The notes beneath the pieces were generated by a model that saw only the letters and a list, made by a program, of their open reading frames with translations, was not told the origin of the DNA and searched no databases. From NCBI RefSeq assembly GCF_021352225.1, contig NZ_JAAUVI010000004.1, forward strand, positions 367,688 through 431,687: DNA of 64,000 nt, in the 5' to 3' direction. Each line of letters opens with the position of its first letter. Within the stretch, counting starts at the first letter, position 1. Below are positions 1 through 8,377 of the stretch, piece after piece. The position numbers and the translations under genes were made by a program. The stretch is from Methylobacterium sp. C25 (GTDB taxonomy: Bacteria; Pseudomonadota; Alphaproteobacteria; Rhizobiales; Beijerinckiaceae).

Positions 1-885
1 GCCATCCGCGATCGCGCTCAAGGCGCCCTACTTGGCCTGGCCGTCGGCGACGCCCTCGGCACGACGATCGAATTTACCCGCCGTGACGCTCAGCATCTTC
101 ATACTGAAATGCTCGGCGGCGGCCCCTTCGATCTCCGACCGGGTCAATGGACCGATGATACAGCGATGGCACTTGCGCTCGCCGATAGCCTCATCAGTTG
201 TCAGGCTTTCAACCCGCACGACATCGCCACCCGCTTCGTTTCGTGGTGGCAAGACGGTGTCTACAGTTGCACTCACGATTGCCGCGACATCGGTCTGACT
301 ACCCGGGAAGCGCTCGCTAGCTTCATCCGTACCGGAAATCCCTACGCCGGCTCTTCTGACCCAACCACCGGCGGCAACGGCAGCCTGATGCGCCTCGCAC
401 CGGCAGCTTTGTTTGCGCTTCATGACGACGAAGCTGCCGATCAGCTCGCCCGTAACCAAAGCCGTATTACGCACGCCGCGCCGCAGGCCGTCGAAGCCTG
501 CGCTCTGTTGGTCCAGCTCCTGCGCGAAGCCATCTTCGGCCAGCCCGATGTTCTTCGCCCCCGCCTGTGGTCCGGCGATCTCGCCATCGCGACTATCGTG
601 TCCGGCAGTTGGCGTAAAAAATCCCGTGATCAAATTCGATCATCAGGCTTCGTCGTCCACACGCTCGAAGCCGCCATCTGGGCCGTTGGCAATACCTCGA
701 CCTTCGAGGATGCTCTCATCTTGGCAGTGAACCTCGGCGAAGACGCGGATACAGTTGGCGCAGTGACCGGCCAGCTCGCTGGTGCCATCTACGGCGCTGC
801 GGCCATTCCTAGTCGCTGGCTTCATACGCTCTCCTGGCGGAGCAAGCTTTTTAAGGTCGCAGATCAGCTTCTCATTAGTTGCTAA
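1..885 (+). CDS. ADP-ribosylglycohydrolase family protein (5' end outside window)
   Basis: Reading frame 1 is open from the first base, so the true start lies upstream. The visible N-terminus contains the GALLGLAVGDALG motif typical of ADP-ribosylglycohydrolases (DraG/ARH). A TDDTA metal-binding motif follows near residue 50 and a C-terminal GEDADTVGA motif supplies the second set of Mg ligands. These enzymes remove ADP-ribose from proteins, nucleic acids or small molecules. The gene lies beside a Qat defence system, so a role in defence or toxin reversal is possible but only inferred. The visible 294 residues are close to full family length, so little should be missing. Confidence 0.85.
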   Translation, partial: AIRDRAQGALLGLAVGDALGTTIEFTRRDAQHLHTEMLGGGPFDLRPGQWTDDTAMALALADSLISCQAFNPHDIATRFVSWWQDGVYSCTHDCRDIGLTTREALASFIRTGNPYAGSSDPTTGGNGSLMRLAPAALFALHDDEAADQLARNQSRITHAAPQAVEACALLVQLLREAIFGQPDVLRPRLWSGDLAIATIVSGSWRKKSRDQIRSSGFVVHTLEAAIWAVGNTSTFEDALILAVNLGEDADTVGAVTGQLAGAIYGAAAIPSRWLHTLSWRSKLFKVADQLLISC

Positions 886-1511
886 CACGGCAGCAGTTGA
901 CCCATAGCTGACCCCGCGCGTCGCCACTCCAAAAGTTTGCTCCAATAGTTGAAGCAGACGTTTCGTCGGTGGCCATAATGTCATGAGTTGGCGCCCCTTC
1001 AGCGGCATCGAGCAGCCTGGCGAGCGTCTGAACACGAGCTGGATCGTTTTGCCCGGGGAAGAGTTCCTTCCGGCTTCGGCGGAAGGACACCGTCGAGGAC
1101 CGCTCGCGACGCGACGAGCGCCGCTTCAAATTTGACAGGCTCACCGTCGAAGCCCTGCTTTCCCTTATCCTGCATCTCCTTGAGCCGAACCTTACCGGAT
1201 TCGCACAGTTTTGTCCCAGGAAGATCAGGAGCTGCATTGATTCAACAGCAGGCTGGCACGACTTCTCGCCTTTCTAATCCTGGTGTAGTCGTCCGATGTA
1301 GCTGAAAGACCCGTGCTGAAGCTCTTGCCTCATTCGCCGCATGGTGACACGCATGGCCTTTGCGCCTGTCCAAGCTCGCATCTCGTCGGACATCCGGAAG
1401 AATTCGACACGATCCTCCATACGCATGCCCAGTGACGTTCGGGCCATCATGCAGGGTGGGGCTCGAAGAAGTGCCACTTACTGGGAAAGCGATGCGTTCC
1501 CGTATCAATCG
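886..1511. other. Gene-free stretch between the ADP-ribosylglycohydrolase and qatD
   Basis: The two flanking genes converge here. I see no convincing gene. One short minus-strand frame (about 1274-1420) has a protein-like composition beginning MEDRVEFFRMSDEMR, but it has no recognisable family and is too short to support. No tRNA, insertion sequence or strong terminator was recognised. Confidence 0.4.
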
Positions 1512-2291
1512 CTAGGCCACGGCTGCTCCAGCCCTTGGAACAACCTGTCGAGAGGTATCGAGGGCATACGCAGTCAAACGCCGCAAGTTCGTAGCCAGCT
1601 GATTTCTCACCTCGCTCGCTGAAACATTCCAGACGGAAGATAGGGCATCCGCCATGCCGGAGACATCCGATGGCTTCACCGCCCGGTTGCCCTCCTGTGC
1701 GAACGGCCCGTCGGTCTCCGTGAGGACCCGATCCCTGGGCAGGCTGGCAAGCAACGCGCGTCCCCTATCGGAACGTGACATCGGCAGCCCGACCGAAAAC
1801 CAACAACCCTGATCGATAGCCCTACGCAATTGGGCCTGGCTGCCGGAGAACCAGTGTAGGATGGGCGTCCCGGCATCCGGCTCCGCACGAAGGCATTCGA
1901 GGACCTCGTCGGAAGCGCGACGGCTATGGATGGACAAGACACGACCGCCCTGCCTAGATGAAAGCTTCAAGACGGTCTTGAAGACCTTCCTTTGGATCTG
2001 AGCATGCGGCTTGAGGTCGGGAGACCCGTCTAGTCCAACCTCACCAACATATCGCGTCTGCGGAAGGAGCGCCTCGAACAAGGGAAGCTCGGCATGCCGC
2101 TCATGCGCAAGCTCCGGGTGCAAGCCTAGAGCGGTCCGAATTCGCGTGCAGTCCTTGGCCATTTCAGACGTTCGACGCCAGGCCTTCGGTGTGGTCGTCA
2201 CCGACAGCACGTAGATGCGGGCCTCGTCGGCCTGTCTCACTACCATCTCGGGATCCGGGTAGAGGTCGAGATGGCAGTGGAAGTCGATCAC
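1512..2291 (-). CDS. qatD: QatD, TatD-family metal-dependent hydrolase
   Basis: TatD-type nuclease/hydrolase of 259 residues and last gene of the qatABCD operon. The N-terminus DFHCHLDLYP gives the HxH metal motif; GEVGLDG, HSRRA, HWFSG and TETDGPF supply the remaining metal ligands in the usual TatD order, so the active site looks intact. Its ATG overlaps the end of qatC by 4 bases, implying translational coupling. In Qat systems QatD is thought to be the nuclease component, working with the ATPase QatA and the QueC-like QatC. The organisation is seen directly; the defence role is established for the system, not shown here. Confidence 0.9.
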   Translation of the reverse strand: MIDFHCHLDLYPDPEMVVRQADEARIYVLSVTTTPKAWRRTSEMAKDCTRIRTALGLHPELAHERHAELPLFEALLPQTRYVGEVGLDGSPDLKPHAQIQRKVFKTVLKLSSRQGGRVLSIHSRRASDEVLECLRAEPDAGTPILHWFSGSQAQLRRAIDQGCWFSVGLPMSRSDRGRALLASLPRDRVLTETDGPFAQEGNRAVKPSDVSGMADALSSVWNVSASEVRNQLATNLRRLTAYALDTSRQVVPRAGAAVA

Positions 2292-3595
2292 GGCAGGCCG
2301 CTGGCTCTTAGGAATCCTCGCAGTTCATCGATACCATGGCGGAAGACGTCGACATAGGCCGCGCGCTCCTGCGGGTCTGGCGGAAGTGGACCGGCCTGAA
2401 GAACCCAAGCCTCCATGTCGGCCCCGTTTGACCGCGCGACTGCGCGCATGACCGATACGAGATCGTCGCGGTGCCTCATGTCCGCCAAGACCTCGCGGAG
2501 CTCTTCCGAACGATACGGCGTTGCGTCCTCGAGGCCGGCCGCGAAGAATGAAGCCCGCCTGATCAGGCAGGGGACGCAACGGCCGCACTGGACACCGTCG
2601 CGCTTCCATTTTCCGCAAGATACTGTCTGCGCGGCCAACTCGGAGAAGGTCTCGTCGGCCGCATACCGCCGCACCATGGTGCCCTTTGTTTGGTGACGCA
2701 GCGGATTGACGAGCCGCGCAGGTAGCCCGACCGCCTGCACAATGGCCTGGATCTCGGACAGGAAATGCGGATGGGTCGTCCGAGTGCTGTGCGATCCGAA
2801 ACGCCGAGGCGTCAGAGGCGGGTTCAATGCGATATGGCCGTTCTCCGGAATGTAGAGATCGATCACGTCGCCTCCCCGCCATTGCGAGATGGCGGTCGCG
2901 GCCGCCACGCCGTAGGCCATGAAGTTGAAACTGCGCGTCCGCATGCTGACGTCGCTCGCGCCGCTCCAGGTCGGATGAGCGTTGGCAGTGAACCGCTCGC
3001 AGGCCGCGGGCAACCTTCGCATCAGCCGGTTCTGGTACTGGCTGTCCTTCGGGTATGAGTGGCTAACGAGCAGGGGACGATGACCCTGCCCAATCAGGTC
3101 CAGGGCGCCGACGTAGCTGTCGAGTCCCCCTGAGAACAGGCAGGCGCAATCGGCCCGCGAGAGGTCGATGCGGCGACGCCGGCGCGCAATAACGTTATGA
3201 CCGAGCGGCCTGGGACCGTCCGGACCGAGAACGACGGTCCACCTGTCGCCGCTGAGGAAGTTCAGCGCCGCCTCCAGCCGGTGCACGACGGGTGCCCATG
3301 GGGTCGGATCGATGAGCGGCACCTGCAGTTCGAGATTGCGGCACCATCGGTCGTGCGTACTACCGCGGGGCACAAAGGTGTCCGCGGCTGTCACCGCCAG
3401 CGCCAACGTTAGAAAGTCGAACGCGTCGGTTCGCAGGCCAAAGCCGAACCGACTGGTCGCGTCCAGCAGCTGATAGCCGATCCGCGCGACGCCTTCCGGC
3501 ATCCGGCCGGCGGCATAGATGACGACGTGAACCTCTCTGTCATCCCTCAGGTCGGGAACATCCTCGACATCGGTGTGAAAGACGACCCTCGTCAT
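2288..3595 (-). CDS. qatC: QatC, QueC-like PP-loop protein
   Basis: A 435-residue QueC-like protein. A PP-loop ATP-pyrophosphatase motif FSGGLDS lies at about residues 154-160, and a zinc-type cysteine cluster (CGKWKRDGVQCGRCVPC) at about 335-350, as in 7-cyano-7-deazaguanine synthases. It is much longer than housekeeping QueC (about 230), with an N-terminal extension of roughly 145 residues, as expected for defence-associated QatC. The ATG at 3595 overlaps the qatB stop (ATGA), which decides the start over an upstream in-frame GTG. It may modify a protein or nucleic acid rather than make queuosine; the exact reaction is not evident from the sequence. Confidence 0.88.
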   Translation of the reverse strand: MTRVVFHTDVEDVPDLRDDREVHVVIYAAGRMPEGVARIGYQLLDATSRFGFGLRTDAFDFLTLALAVTAADTFVPRGSTHDRWCRNLELQVPLIDPTPWAPVVHRLEAALNFLSGDRWTVVLGPDGPRPLGHNVIARRRRRIDLSRADCACLFSGGLDSYVGALDLIGQGHRPLLVSHSYPKDSQYQNRLMRRLPAACERFTANAHPTWSGASDVSMRTRSFNFMAYGVAAATAISQWRGGDVIDLYIPENGHIALNPPLTPRRFGSHSTRTTHPHFLSEIQAIVQAVGLPARLVNPLRHQTKGTMVRRYAADETFSELAAQTVSCGKWKRDGVQCGRCVPCLIRRASFFAAGLEDATPYRSEELREVLADMRHRDDLVSVMRAVARSNGADMEAWVLQAGPLPPDPQERAAYVDVFRHGIDELRGFLRASGLP

Positions 3596-4353
3596 TCGTA
3601 TGCCTCCCACTCGCGCCAGACCTCGTTCATTGCCTCACGCTGGAGACGCTCGACCTGGGTTCGGCTGAGGTTCCCGACGCCCCCCGCTAGTGCGGGGCCG
3701 AGATGCCGGTCCATGGCGACTTTGACCAGGTCGAAAAGCTCGTTCTCAGCCTGGATCGTCCGGTCGCCCGAAGGCGCCTTGTTCCAGGCCGATCCGGCGT
3801 CCTCCGTGACCTGCCTGAAAAGGACGCGGGCCAGGAAGTCCAAGAGGACGGCGATGACTTGATCCGCCGACATGGCGGTGGGGTCGAAGATCTCGACGTC
3901 CGGAAGGACTTCCGCGATGGCCTCGTGGATGGCGACGCGGATGCGTTCGGCATCCTCGTTCTCGGGCGTAAGGGCCCGCGCAATCTCCTGAGCCGCGTAC
4001 CCGACCGTCCGCCCCACCAACCCTGACAGATCGATACCCGCGAACGCCGCACCGTCGCCGCCGGCCCGCATGTTGCCGAGCAACCCGAACAAGCTGCCGC
4101 CTGCCGCGTAGGCCGGACCGAAACGTCTCGGACCAATCGTCGAGCCGCCTGTTGAAGTCCGGGCATAGTGGCCGAGCGCCGATCTCACGCTCCCCCGGCC
4201 GCCACCTTCGCAGAAGCGCCCGAACTCGGTCCGGAACGTGCGGAAGCGATTGCCTACGGGCGCTGGCACGGGCACCGTCGGATCGGTGTCCGCGTGCGGA
4301 GGGACGAGCGAGGCGCGGGGCGAGGTCCCGCGCGCGGATGACGAGGTTCCCAT
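3592..4353 (-). CDS. qatB: QatB, small accessory protein of the Qat system
   Basis: A 253-residue protein between qatA and qatC. It has no catalytic motif I recognise. The N-terminal 50 residues are low complexity, rich in Ser, Pro and Arg (MGTSSSARGTSPRAS...). The middle is Gly-rich and the C-terminal half is helical and charged, ending NEVWREWEAYE. The Ser/Gly-rich start, the size and the position match QatB of qatABCD operons. The start is the ATG 4 bases after the qatA stop; longer in-frame readings overlap qatA. QatB may be the target or scaffold of QatC, which is inference. Confidence 0.8.
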   Translation of the reverse strand: MGTSSSARGTSPRASLVPPHADTDPTVPVPAPVGNRFRTFRTEFGRFCEGGGRGSVRSALGHYARTSTGGSTIGPRRFGPAYAAGGSLFGLLGNMRAGGDGAAFAGIDLSGLVGRTVGYAAQEIARALTPENEDAERIRVAIHEAIAEVLPDVEIFDPTAMSADQVIAVLLDFLARVLFRQVTEDAGSAWNKAPSGDRTIQAENELFDLVKVAMDRHLGPALAGGVGNLSRTQVERLQREAMNEVWREWEAYE

Positions 4354-4357
4354 CAGA

Positions 4358-6133
4358 TTAAGCCCCAGCCCATGTCTTTCCGTTGAGCATCGTCGACATC
4401 CAGGGTGGGCGCCGCGGCAGGTCGAGCGTGCGGATGAACCGGGATAGGGTCGCGGCCGCGCCCGACGAGGCATCCGCCAGGTAGATTGCGCCGCGGAAAT
4501 CGTCCCGGGAGCGCATCCAATCCGCGTTGCGCCTCATGTCGCGCACGAGCGCATCCATCATCGCGACATGCTCGCTCGGATCGACGCCTTCGAGGGCGGT
4601 GCGCGCGGCCGGCGAGTTGAGCGTTCGGATCGCACGCAGCACCTCCACCGCCTGGAGCGCCGCCGGCGAAAGCAGTGTCGCCACCGTGCGAACGGGCACC
4701 GTCTCGCGCGCGAGGTAAACCGCAGGCCGTAGGTCATAGCCGCCGAGCTTTGGCTCCAGTCCGACCCAGTCCCTGACAAAGGTCAGATGTGGTTTCATAG
4801 CCTGCGGGAGGGCCTGCTCGAAGTCGGCGTCGTTCCCGTCCATCGCCTCGATGGTCGCCAGCAGCTCGGGCTTCCCGCTCCCGGCGTTGATGGCGTCGTG
4901 CAAGGCGTCGACCGCGTTCGACGACGTGCATCTCTCGAAGAGGGCGAGCTTCGCGATAACGGCCTCATCGATGGGCATCTCGCGCTTGCGCGCGATCGAC
5001 GCCCTCATCCGTACCACATTCAAGAGGCGCTTTATGATCCTCGGGTTGCCCTTGACGGTCGTCGAATAGGCCAGGAGCGGCGCCATGCGATCGGCGAGGT
5101 CGAGGGTTCTACGCAACGGGTCCGGATCGCTCGGTTCGAGCACGCCGAGGACTTGGTCGACGCTGAAGTCCGCGTCAGGCTTCCAGACTTGCCGAAGTTG
5201 GTCGACGAGGTAGCGCCGCAGGGCCTCAAGTTTCTCGCCGTCGACCCCTGCCGCCTCCGCGAAGAGGAGCAGCATGTAAGCCCTGACCTCCTGAACACCG
5301 AGACGCGGCACCCTCACGGGCACCTGGATCAGCTTGTCGAGGTAGTCCTGGACGAGGCGCTCGGACGGGTTCTTGAAATACGAGGAGACAGCGTGTCGGA
5401 CCATGTCCTCGTCGGCAGCGACCACGAACGCGGTGCGGGGCAGGAAAAGGAAGAGCCGGATGGCCTCCAGCGTGTGGATCGCGTTCGGCGGCGTGCAACG
5501 GTCCAGGTTGTCGATGACGACGACCAGCGTCTTCTCGATGCCGTGGAGGAGCTCGCCGAATTCCTTCCTGAAGGCGGTGATCTCCTCGGGCGGGCTGTGC
5601 TTCTCCGCCTCCCGGAGGAGCCCCTTGCCCTTTTCCTTCACCTCGCCGGCGGCCTTGCCCATGGCCTCGTAGTCCGCGCCGTCGGCGTTGCCGGTCAGGA
5701 GGTCGCCAAGCCCTTCCATCCCCTTCTTCAGGAGGCCGAACGTAGGCACGCCGGCCATGGCAGCCCCACCTTCCGCCAGCAGGCCGAGGGCACGCAGCTT
5801 GTTGACGCGGCCCAGGAATGACTTCGCCTTGGCCTTCAACCCCTCGGGCGCCTCGTCGTGGAGTGCCTTTGCGATCACAGACATCAGCGCGCCGCGCGCG
5901 TCGTCGAAGTCCTGGTAGAGCCAAGCATCAAAATCGATGAACAGGTACTCGTCCGGGGAGCCGTGAAGCGCACGTTTCACAAGACGCAGCACCGTCGACT
6001 TGCCGGTCCCCCAAGTGCCGAAGATGCCGAGCGAGAGCGGAAGGAGCCGTTTGCTTCCCACCATCTCAGCGACCAGTTCGGCCACCTCGGAGTAGTTAAG
6101 GTAGTCGATGTCAGTGTCGGTATCGGCCCACAT
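4358..6133 (-). CDS. qatA: QatA, KAP-family P-loop NTPase
   Basis: A 591-residue KAP P-loop ATPase. Walker A GTWGTGKST lies at residues 39-47 and Walker B VVVIDNLDR at about 204-212. An Ala/Gly-rich stretch near residues 118-150 (AEGGAAMAGVPTFGLLKKG) fits the hydrophobic insertion typical of KAP proteins. A GGAG ribosome site sits 7 bases before the ATG. It is the first core gene of qatABCD and probably the energy-dependent component of the anti-phage complex. The C-terminal 200 residues are helical and lack a recognised domain. Confidence 0.9.
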   Translation of the reverse strand: MWADTDTDIDYLNYSEVAELVAEMVGSKRLLPLSLGIFGTWGTGKSTVLRLVKRALHGSPDEYLFIDFDAWLYQDFDDARGALMSVIAKALHDEAPEGLKAKAKSFLGRVNKLRALGLLAEGGAAMAGVPTFGLLKKGMEGLGDLLTGNADGADYEAMGKAAGEVKEKGKGLLREAEKHSPPEEITAFRKEFGELLHGIEKTLVVVIDNLDRCTPPNAIHTLEAIRLFLFLPRTAFVVAADEDMVRHAVSSYFKNPSERLVQDYLDKLIQVPVRVPRLGVQEVRAYMLLLFAEAAGVDGEKLEALRRYLVDQLRQVWKPDADFSVDQVLGVLEPSDPDPLRRTLDLADRMAPLLAYSTTVKGNPRIIKRLLNVVRMRASIARKREMPIDEAVIAKLALFERCTSSNAVDALHDAINAGSGKPELLATIEAMDGNDADFEQALPQAMKPHLTFVRDWVGLEPKLGGYDLRPAVYLARETVPVRTVATLLSPAALQAVEVLRAIRTLNSPAARTALEGVDPSEHVAMMDALVRDMRRNADWMRSRDDFRGAIYLADASSGAAATLSRFIRTLDLPRRPPWMSTMLNGKTWAGA

Positions 6134-6194
6134 AGGGTTCTCCGGGGACGAGGGTCAGCATCGGTCGCGCACCCTGGCGCGACCGATGGAGGGC

Positions 6195-6398
6195 TCAGCC
6201 GCGTTTCTTGAGAAGCTGGCTCAAGGAGCCGGCACCCTCGCGCTCCAGCAGCGACTTCAGGTGCATGTCCGAGCGGTGGCCGGCGGCGAAGTCCTCGCCG
6301 TACTGCTCCCGCAGCGTCCCTACGCGCGTCGTCCCGTTCTTGTGCCGGATCTGTCCGTTCTGGTCGCGATGGCGACCGTCGAGCCCAGGCTGCTTCAT
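6195..6398 (-). CDS. Small conserved hypothetical protein upstream of qatA
   Basis: A 67-residue basic, soluble protein beginning MKQPGLDGRHRDQNG and ending SLSQLLKKRG. It resembles a family of small uncharacterised bacterial proteins whose N-terminus is GLDGRHRD followed by a G(N/T)T...TLR..YG motif. A good ribosome site (GAGGTGGAAACG) precedes the ATG, which is why this start is preferred to longer readings. It lies 61 bases upstream of qatA on the same strand, so it is probably co-transcribed with qatABCD. It may be an accessory or regulatory gene of the island; no function is known to me. Confidence 0.65.
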   Translation of the reverse strand: MKQPGLDGRHRDQNGQIRHKNGTTRVGTLREQYGEDFAAGHRSDMHLKSLLEREGAGSLSQLLKKRG

Positions 6399-6585
6399 CG
6401 TTTCCACCTCAAGTCTGTCTCGGTCGCCTATTTGGCAGCCGGTGTTGTCGATCCCGCCCATCCAGGTTGCATCCTTGGTCCAGGCTGGCATCCTGACTTC
6501 CTGGGCCGGTGACGCCCGCGGATTCGGACAGCGTCGTCGAAAAAAGTTCCGAGACCGGCGATCTGCCCGGCATTGGAGTATGGGA

Positions 6586-7182
6586 ATGGCTGGGGGGATG
6601 GAGCCGGAAGACCGGTTCCTCGACGACGCCGAGGTTCGCGCTGCCATTGGGGCGCTGACCGACGCGGACTTGCTGAGGCTTCGCAAGGTCGACGCGCGCT
6701 ATCGAGGCGGCACCGACTATGAGCCAGGGGCGCTACTGAAGAGTGCGCTTTGCCAAGCGTTCCTGCGCGAGCGGAAGTGCCGGCGCGATGACACCTTCGT
6801 CAGGTTCATCGCAGGCGCAATCCGTAGCACAGCAAGCCATCGGCGCGAGGAACTCGCCCGGCAAGTGCCGTTCGACGCTCCCTTCCGCGTCGAGGCGGGA
6901 GGGCGGGTCGACAGCCGCTCGCTGGCCGAACGATTGCTTGCTTCGACCGACGACCCTGAAACGCTCCTTATGGAGCGGGAGGAACCCAATGCGGTGGATG
7001 CGATGATGGCGCTCTTCGCAAAGGATGATGAGGCCCAGTTGGTCATCCTCGCCCTGTCCGACGGGTTGAGGGGGGGCGACCTCTATGCTGCCGTCGAGTT
7101 GCCCTCGAACCGGGTGCACTACGTGATCCGCCGCATCCGCAAGGCGGTCGAGAAACGCTGGCCGGAGGGGTGGAGGCCATGA
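6586..7182 (+). CDS. Sigma-70-like DNA-binding protein
   Basis: About 198 residues. The N-terminal half (DAEVRAAIGALTDADLLRLR ... RRDDTFVRFIAGAIRS) resembles the helical region 2 of sigma-70 factors. The C-terminus (VILALSDGLRGGDLYAAVEL, then NRVHYVIRRIRKAVEKRW) resembles the region 4 helix-turn-helix. It is divergent and lacks a clear -10 recognition signature. A GGAG site 7 bases before the ATG at 6586 favours this start over ATGs at 6580 and 6598. Its stop overlaps the next gene, so the three genes to 8377 form one unit. It may direct or mimic a dedicated promoter specificity for a stress or defence response; this is inference. Confidence 0.7.
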   Translation: MAGGMEPEDRFLDDAEVRAAIGALTDADLLRLRKVDARYRGGTDYEPGALLKSALCQAFLRERKCRRDDTFVRFIAGAIRSTASHRREELARQVPFDAPFRVEAGGRVDSRSLAERLLASTDDPETLLMEREEPNAVDAMMALFAKDDEAQLVILALSDGLRGGDLYAAVELPSNRVHYVIRRIRKAVEKRWPEGWRP

Positions 7183-7613
7183 GCGCCGATAAGCCAAAAC
7201 CTCATCCTTTAGCTCTCATCGACGACGCATTCCTCGACAACATCCTCGAAACCTCGGAGCAGGACCTAAGAGCCGAGCTCTCCGAGGAGGGCCTTTCCCC
7301 CGACGAGATATTGGGCGGGCTAAGATCCATGATTTCGTTGGCGGAAAAGGAATGCGTACAGGCGCGCCTCGCAAAGGCGAAGGCCGACCTTGCTAGCTTC
7401 CGTGAAGCTGATCGCCCAGCTCTGCCGGTCGAGGATCTTCAAAAAAGGCGCGAGCGTCTCGCTGCCATGCGCATGAGAGCGCCCGCCGCGACAGGCATGA
7501 TGATGGCCGCCCGGAAGGGCGAAGGGCTTTCCGACCGTGACAATGAAGGGCTTTTAGACGACCTGGCCGACCTCGACCGCCTCGGTGCCGAGAAGGACGG
7601 GAGTGACAGCTGA
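7179..7613 (+). CDS. Small acidic hypothetical protein in sigma-like/ImmA-IrrE cassette
   Basis: A 144-residue soluble protein, acidic and helical at the N-terminus (DDAFLDNILETSEQDLRAEL) with a charged middle (LAKAKADLASFREADRPALP) and a short Ala/Met-rich patch (RMRAPAATGMMMAARKGEG). It has no recognised domain. The ATG overlaps the stop of the sigma-like gene (ATGA), preceded by GGAGGGG at 7164-7170. Its own stop overlaps the next start by one base. Its place between a sigma-like factor and a metallopeptidase suggests it could be an anti-sigma factor or the peptidase substrate, which is inference only. Confidence 0.65.
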   Translation: MSADKPKPHPLALIDDAFLDNILETSEQDLRAELSEEGLSPDEILGGLRSMISLAEKECVQARLAKAKADLASFREADRPALPVEDLQKRRERLAAMRMRAPAATGMMMAARKGEGLSDRDNEGLLDDLADLDRLGAEKDGSDS

Positions 7614-8377
7614 TGGCAACCGTCAGTCCCGCCGAGCGGCTACTGCTGCAACTCGGCATCAAGGAGCCCGGTGACATCGACCTCGAAGCCATCGCCTATT
7701 CACAAGGCGCCTTCGTGAAGTTTCGGCCAATGGACAGGTGCGAGGCCACCATCGTCGGCAACGCACGGCACGCGATCATCGCGGTCAACAGCCTGAGCAT
7801 TCCGCAGCGTCAACGGTTTTCGATAGGCCACGAGATCGGGCACTGGCTCCTGCACCGACACCGATTGCTGTTCTGCACCTCGAAGGACATCGGCGGGTTC
7901 TCGCGCGATGCTCTCAACCCGGAGCGGCAAGCCGACGACTTCGCCTCCGACCTGCTGCTGCCGTCCTTCATGTTCGAACCGTCGATCATGAGAATTCGGG
8001 TACTCTCTTTGCAGGCGCTCGACGACCTGACAGGCGCATTCAACACGAGCAGGACCGCGACGCTGCTGAAAGCGGTCAAGTGCAACCGCTTCCCCATCGT
8101 CATGTTTCGCGACGGGCTGGACCGCCGACGATGGTCGTGGCCGTCCAACGTCGTCTCGCCTCGGTGGCGGGCCCGTGATGACCTCGATCCAGAAAGCTTT
8201 GCCTACGAACTGCTTCATGGCGGTGGAACAGGCAGTACGCCCGTCAGAAAGGTCGGTGCCGATGCGTGGTTCGAGTTTCGAGGGTGCCAGCACGAAGAGG
8301 TCCGGGAGCAATCCTTCGTATCAGTGCCGGGCGAGGTCATCACCATCGTGACCGTGCCGGAAAGCGGCACCGATTGA
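7613..8377 (+). CDS. ImmA/IrrE-family metallopeptidase
   Basis: A 254-residue zinc peptidase. The HEIGH motif (HExxH) lies at residues 73-77 and a downstream ERQADDFASDLLLP supplies the third, Glu, ligand, as in ImmA/IrrE proteins. ImmA cleaves phage-type repressors and IrrE/PprI triggers DNA-damage responses by cleaving DdrO, so members act as stress-activated proteases on DNA-binding regulators. The C-terminal part (about 120-254) has no recognised domain and may sense a signal. It is translationally coupled to the 144-residue protein upstream. In this cassette the likely substrate is one of the two co-encoded proteins; this is inference. Confidence 0.85.
   Translation: MATVSPAERLLLQLGIKEPGDIDLEAIAYSQGAFVKFRPMDRCEATIVGNARHAIIAVNSLSIPQRQRFSIGHEIGHWLLHRHRLLFCTSKDIGGFSRDALNPERQADDFASDLLLPSFMFEPSIMRIRVLSLQALDDLTGAFNTSRTATLLKAVKCNRFPIVMFRDGLDRRRWSWPSNVVSPRWRARDDLDPESFAYELLHGGGTGSTPVRKVGADAWFEFRGCQHEEVREQSFVSVPGEVITIVTVPESGTD

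Noticed and set aside
1274..1477. Short minus-strand reading with protein-like composition after qatD
   Set aside because: Too short, no recognised family, no good start signal; not enough support for a gene.
4787..5821. Long plus-strand reading of 344 residues inside qatA
   Set aside because: Antisense shadow in GC-rich DNA; Arg/Val/Asp-rich composition with no domain, while qatA has clear motifs.
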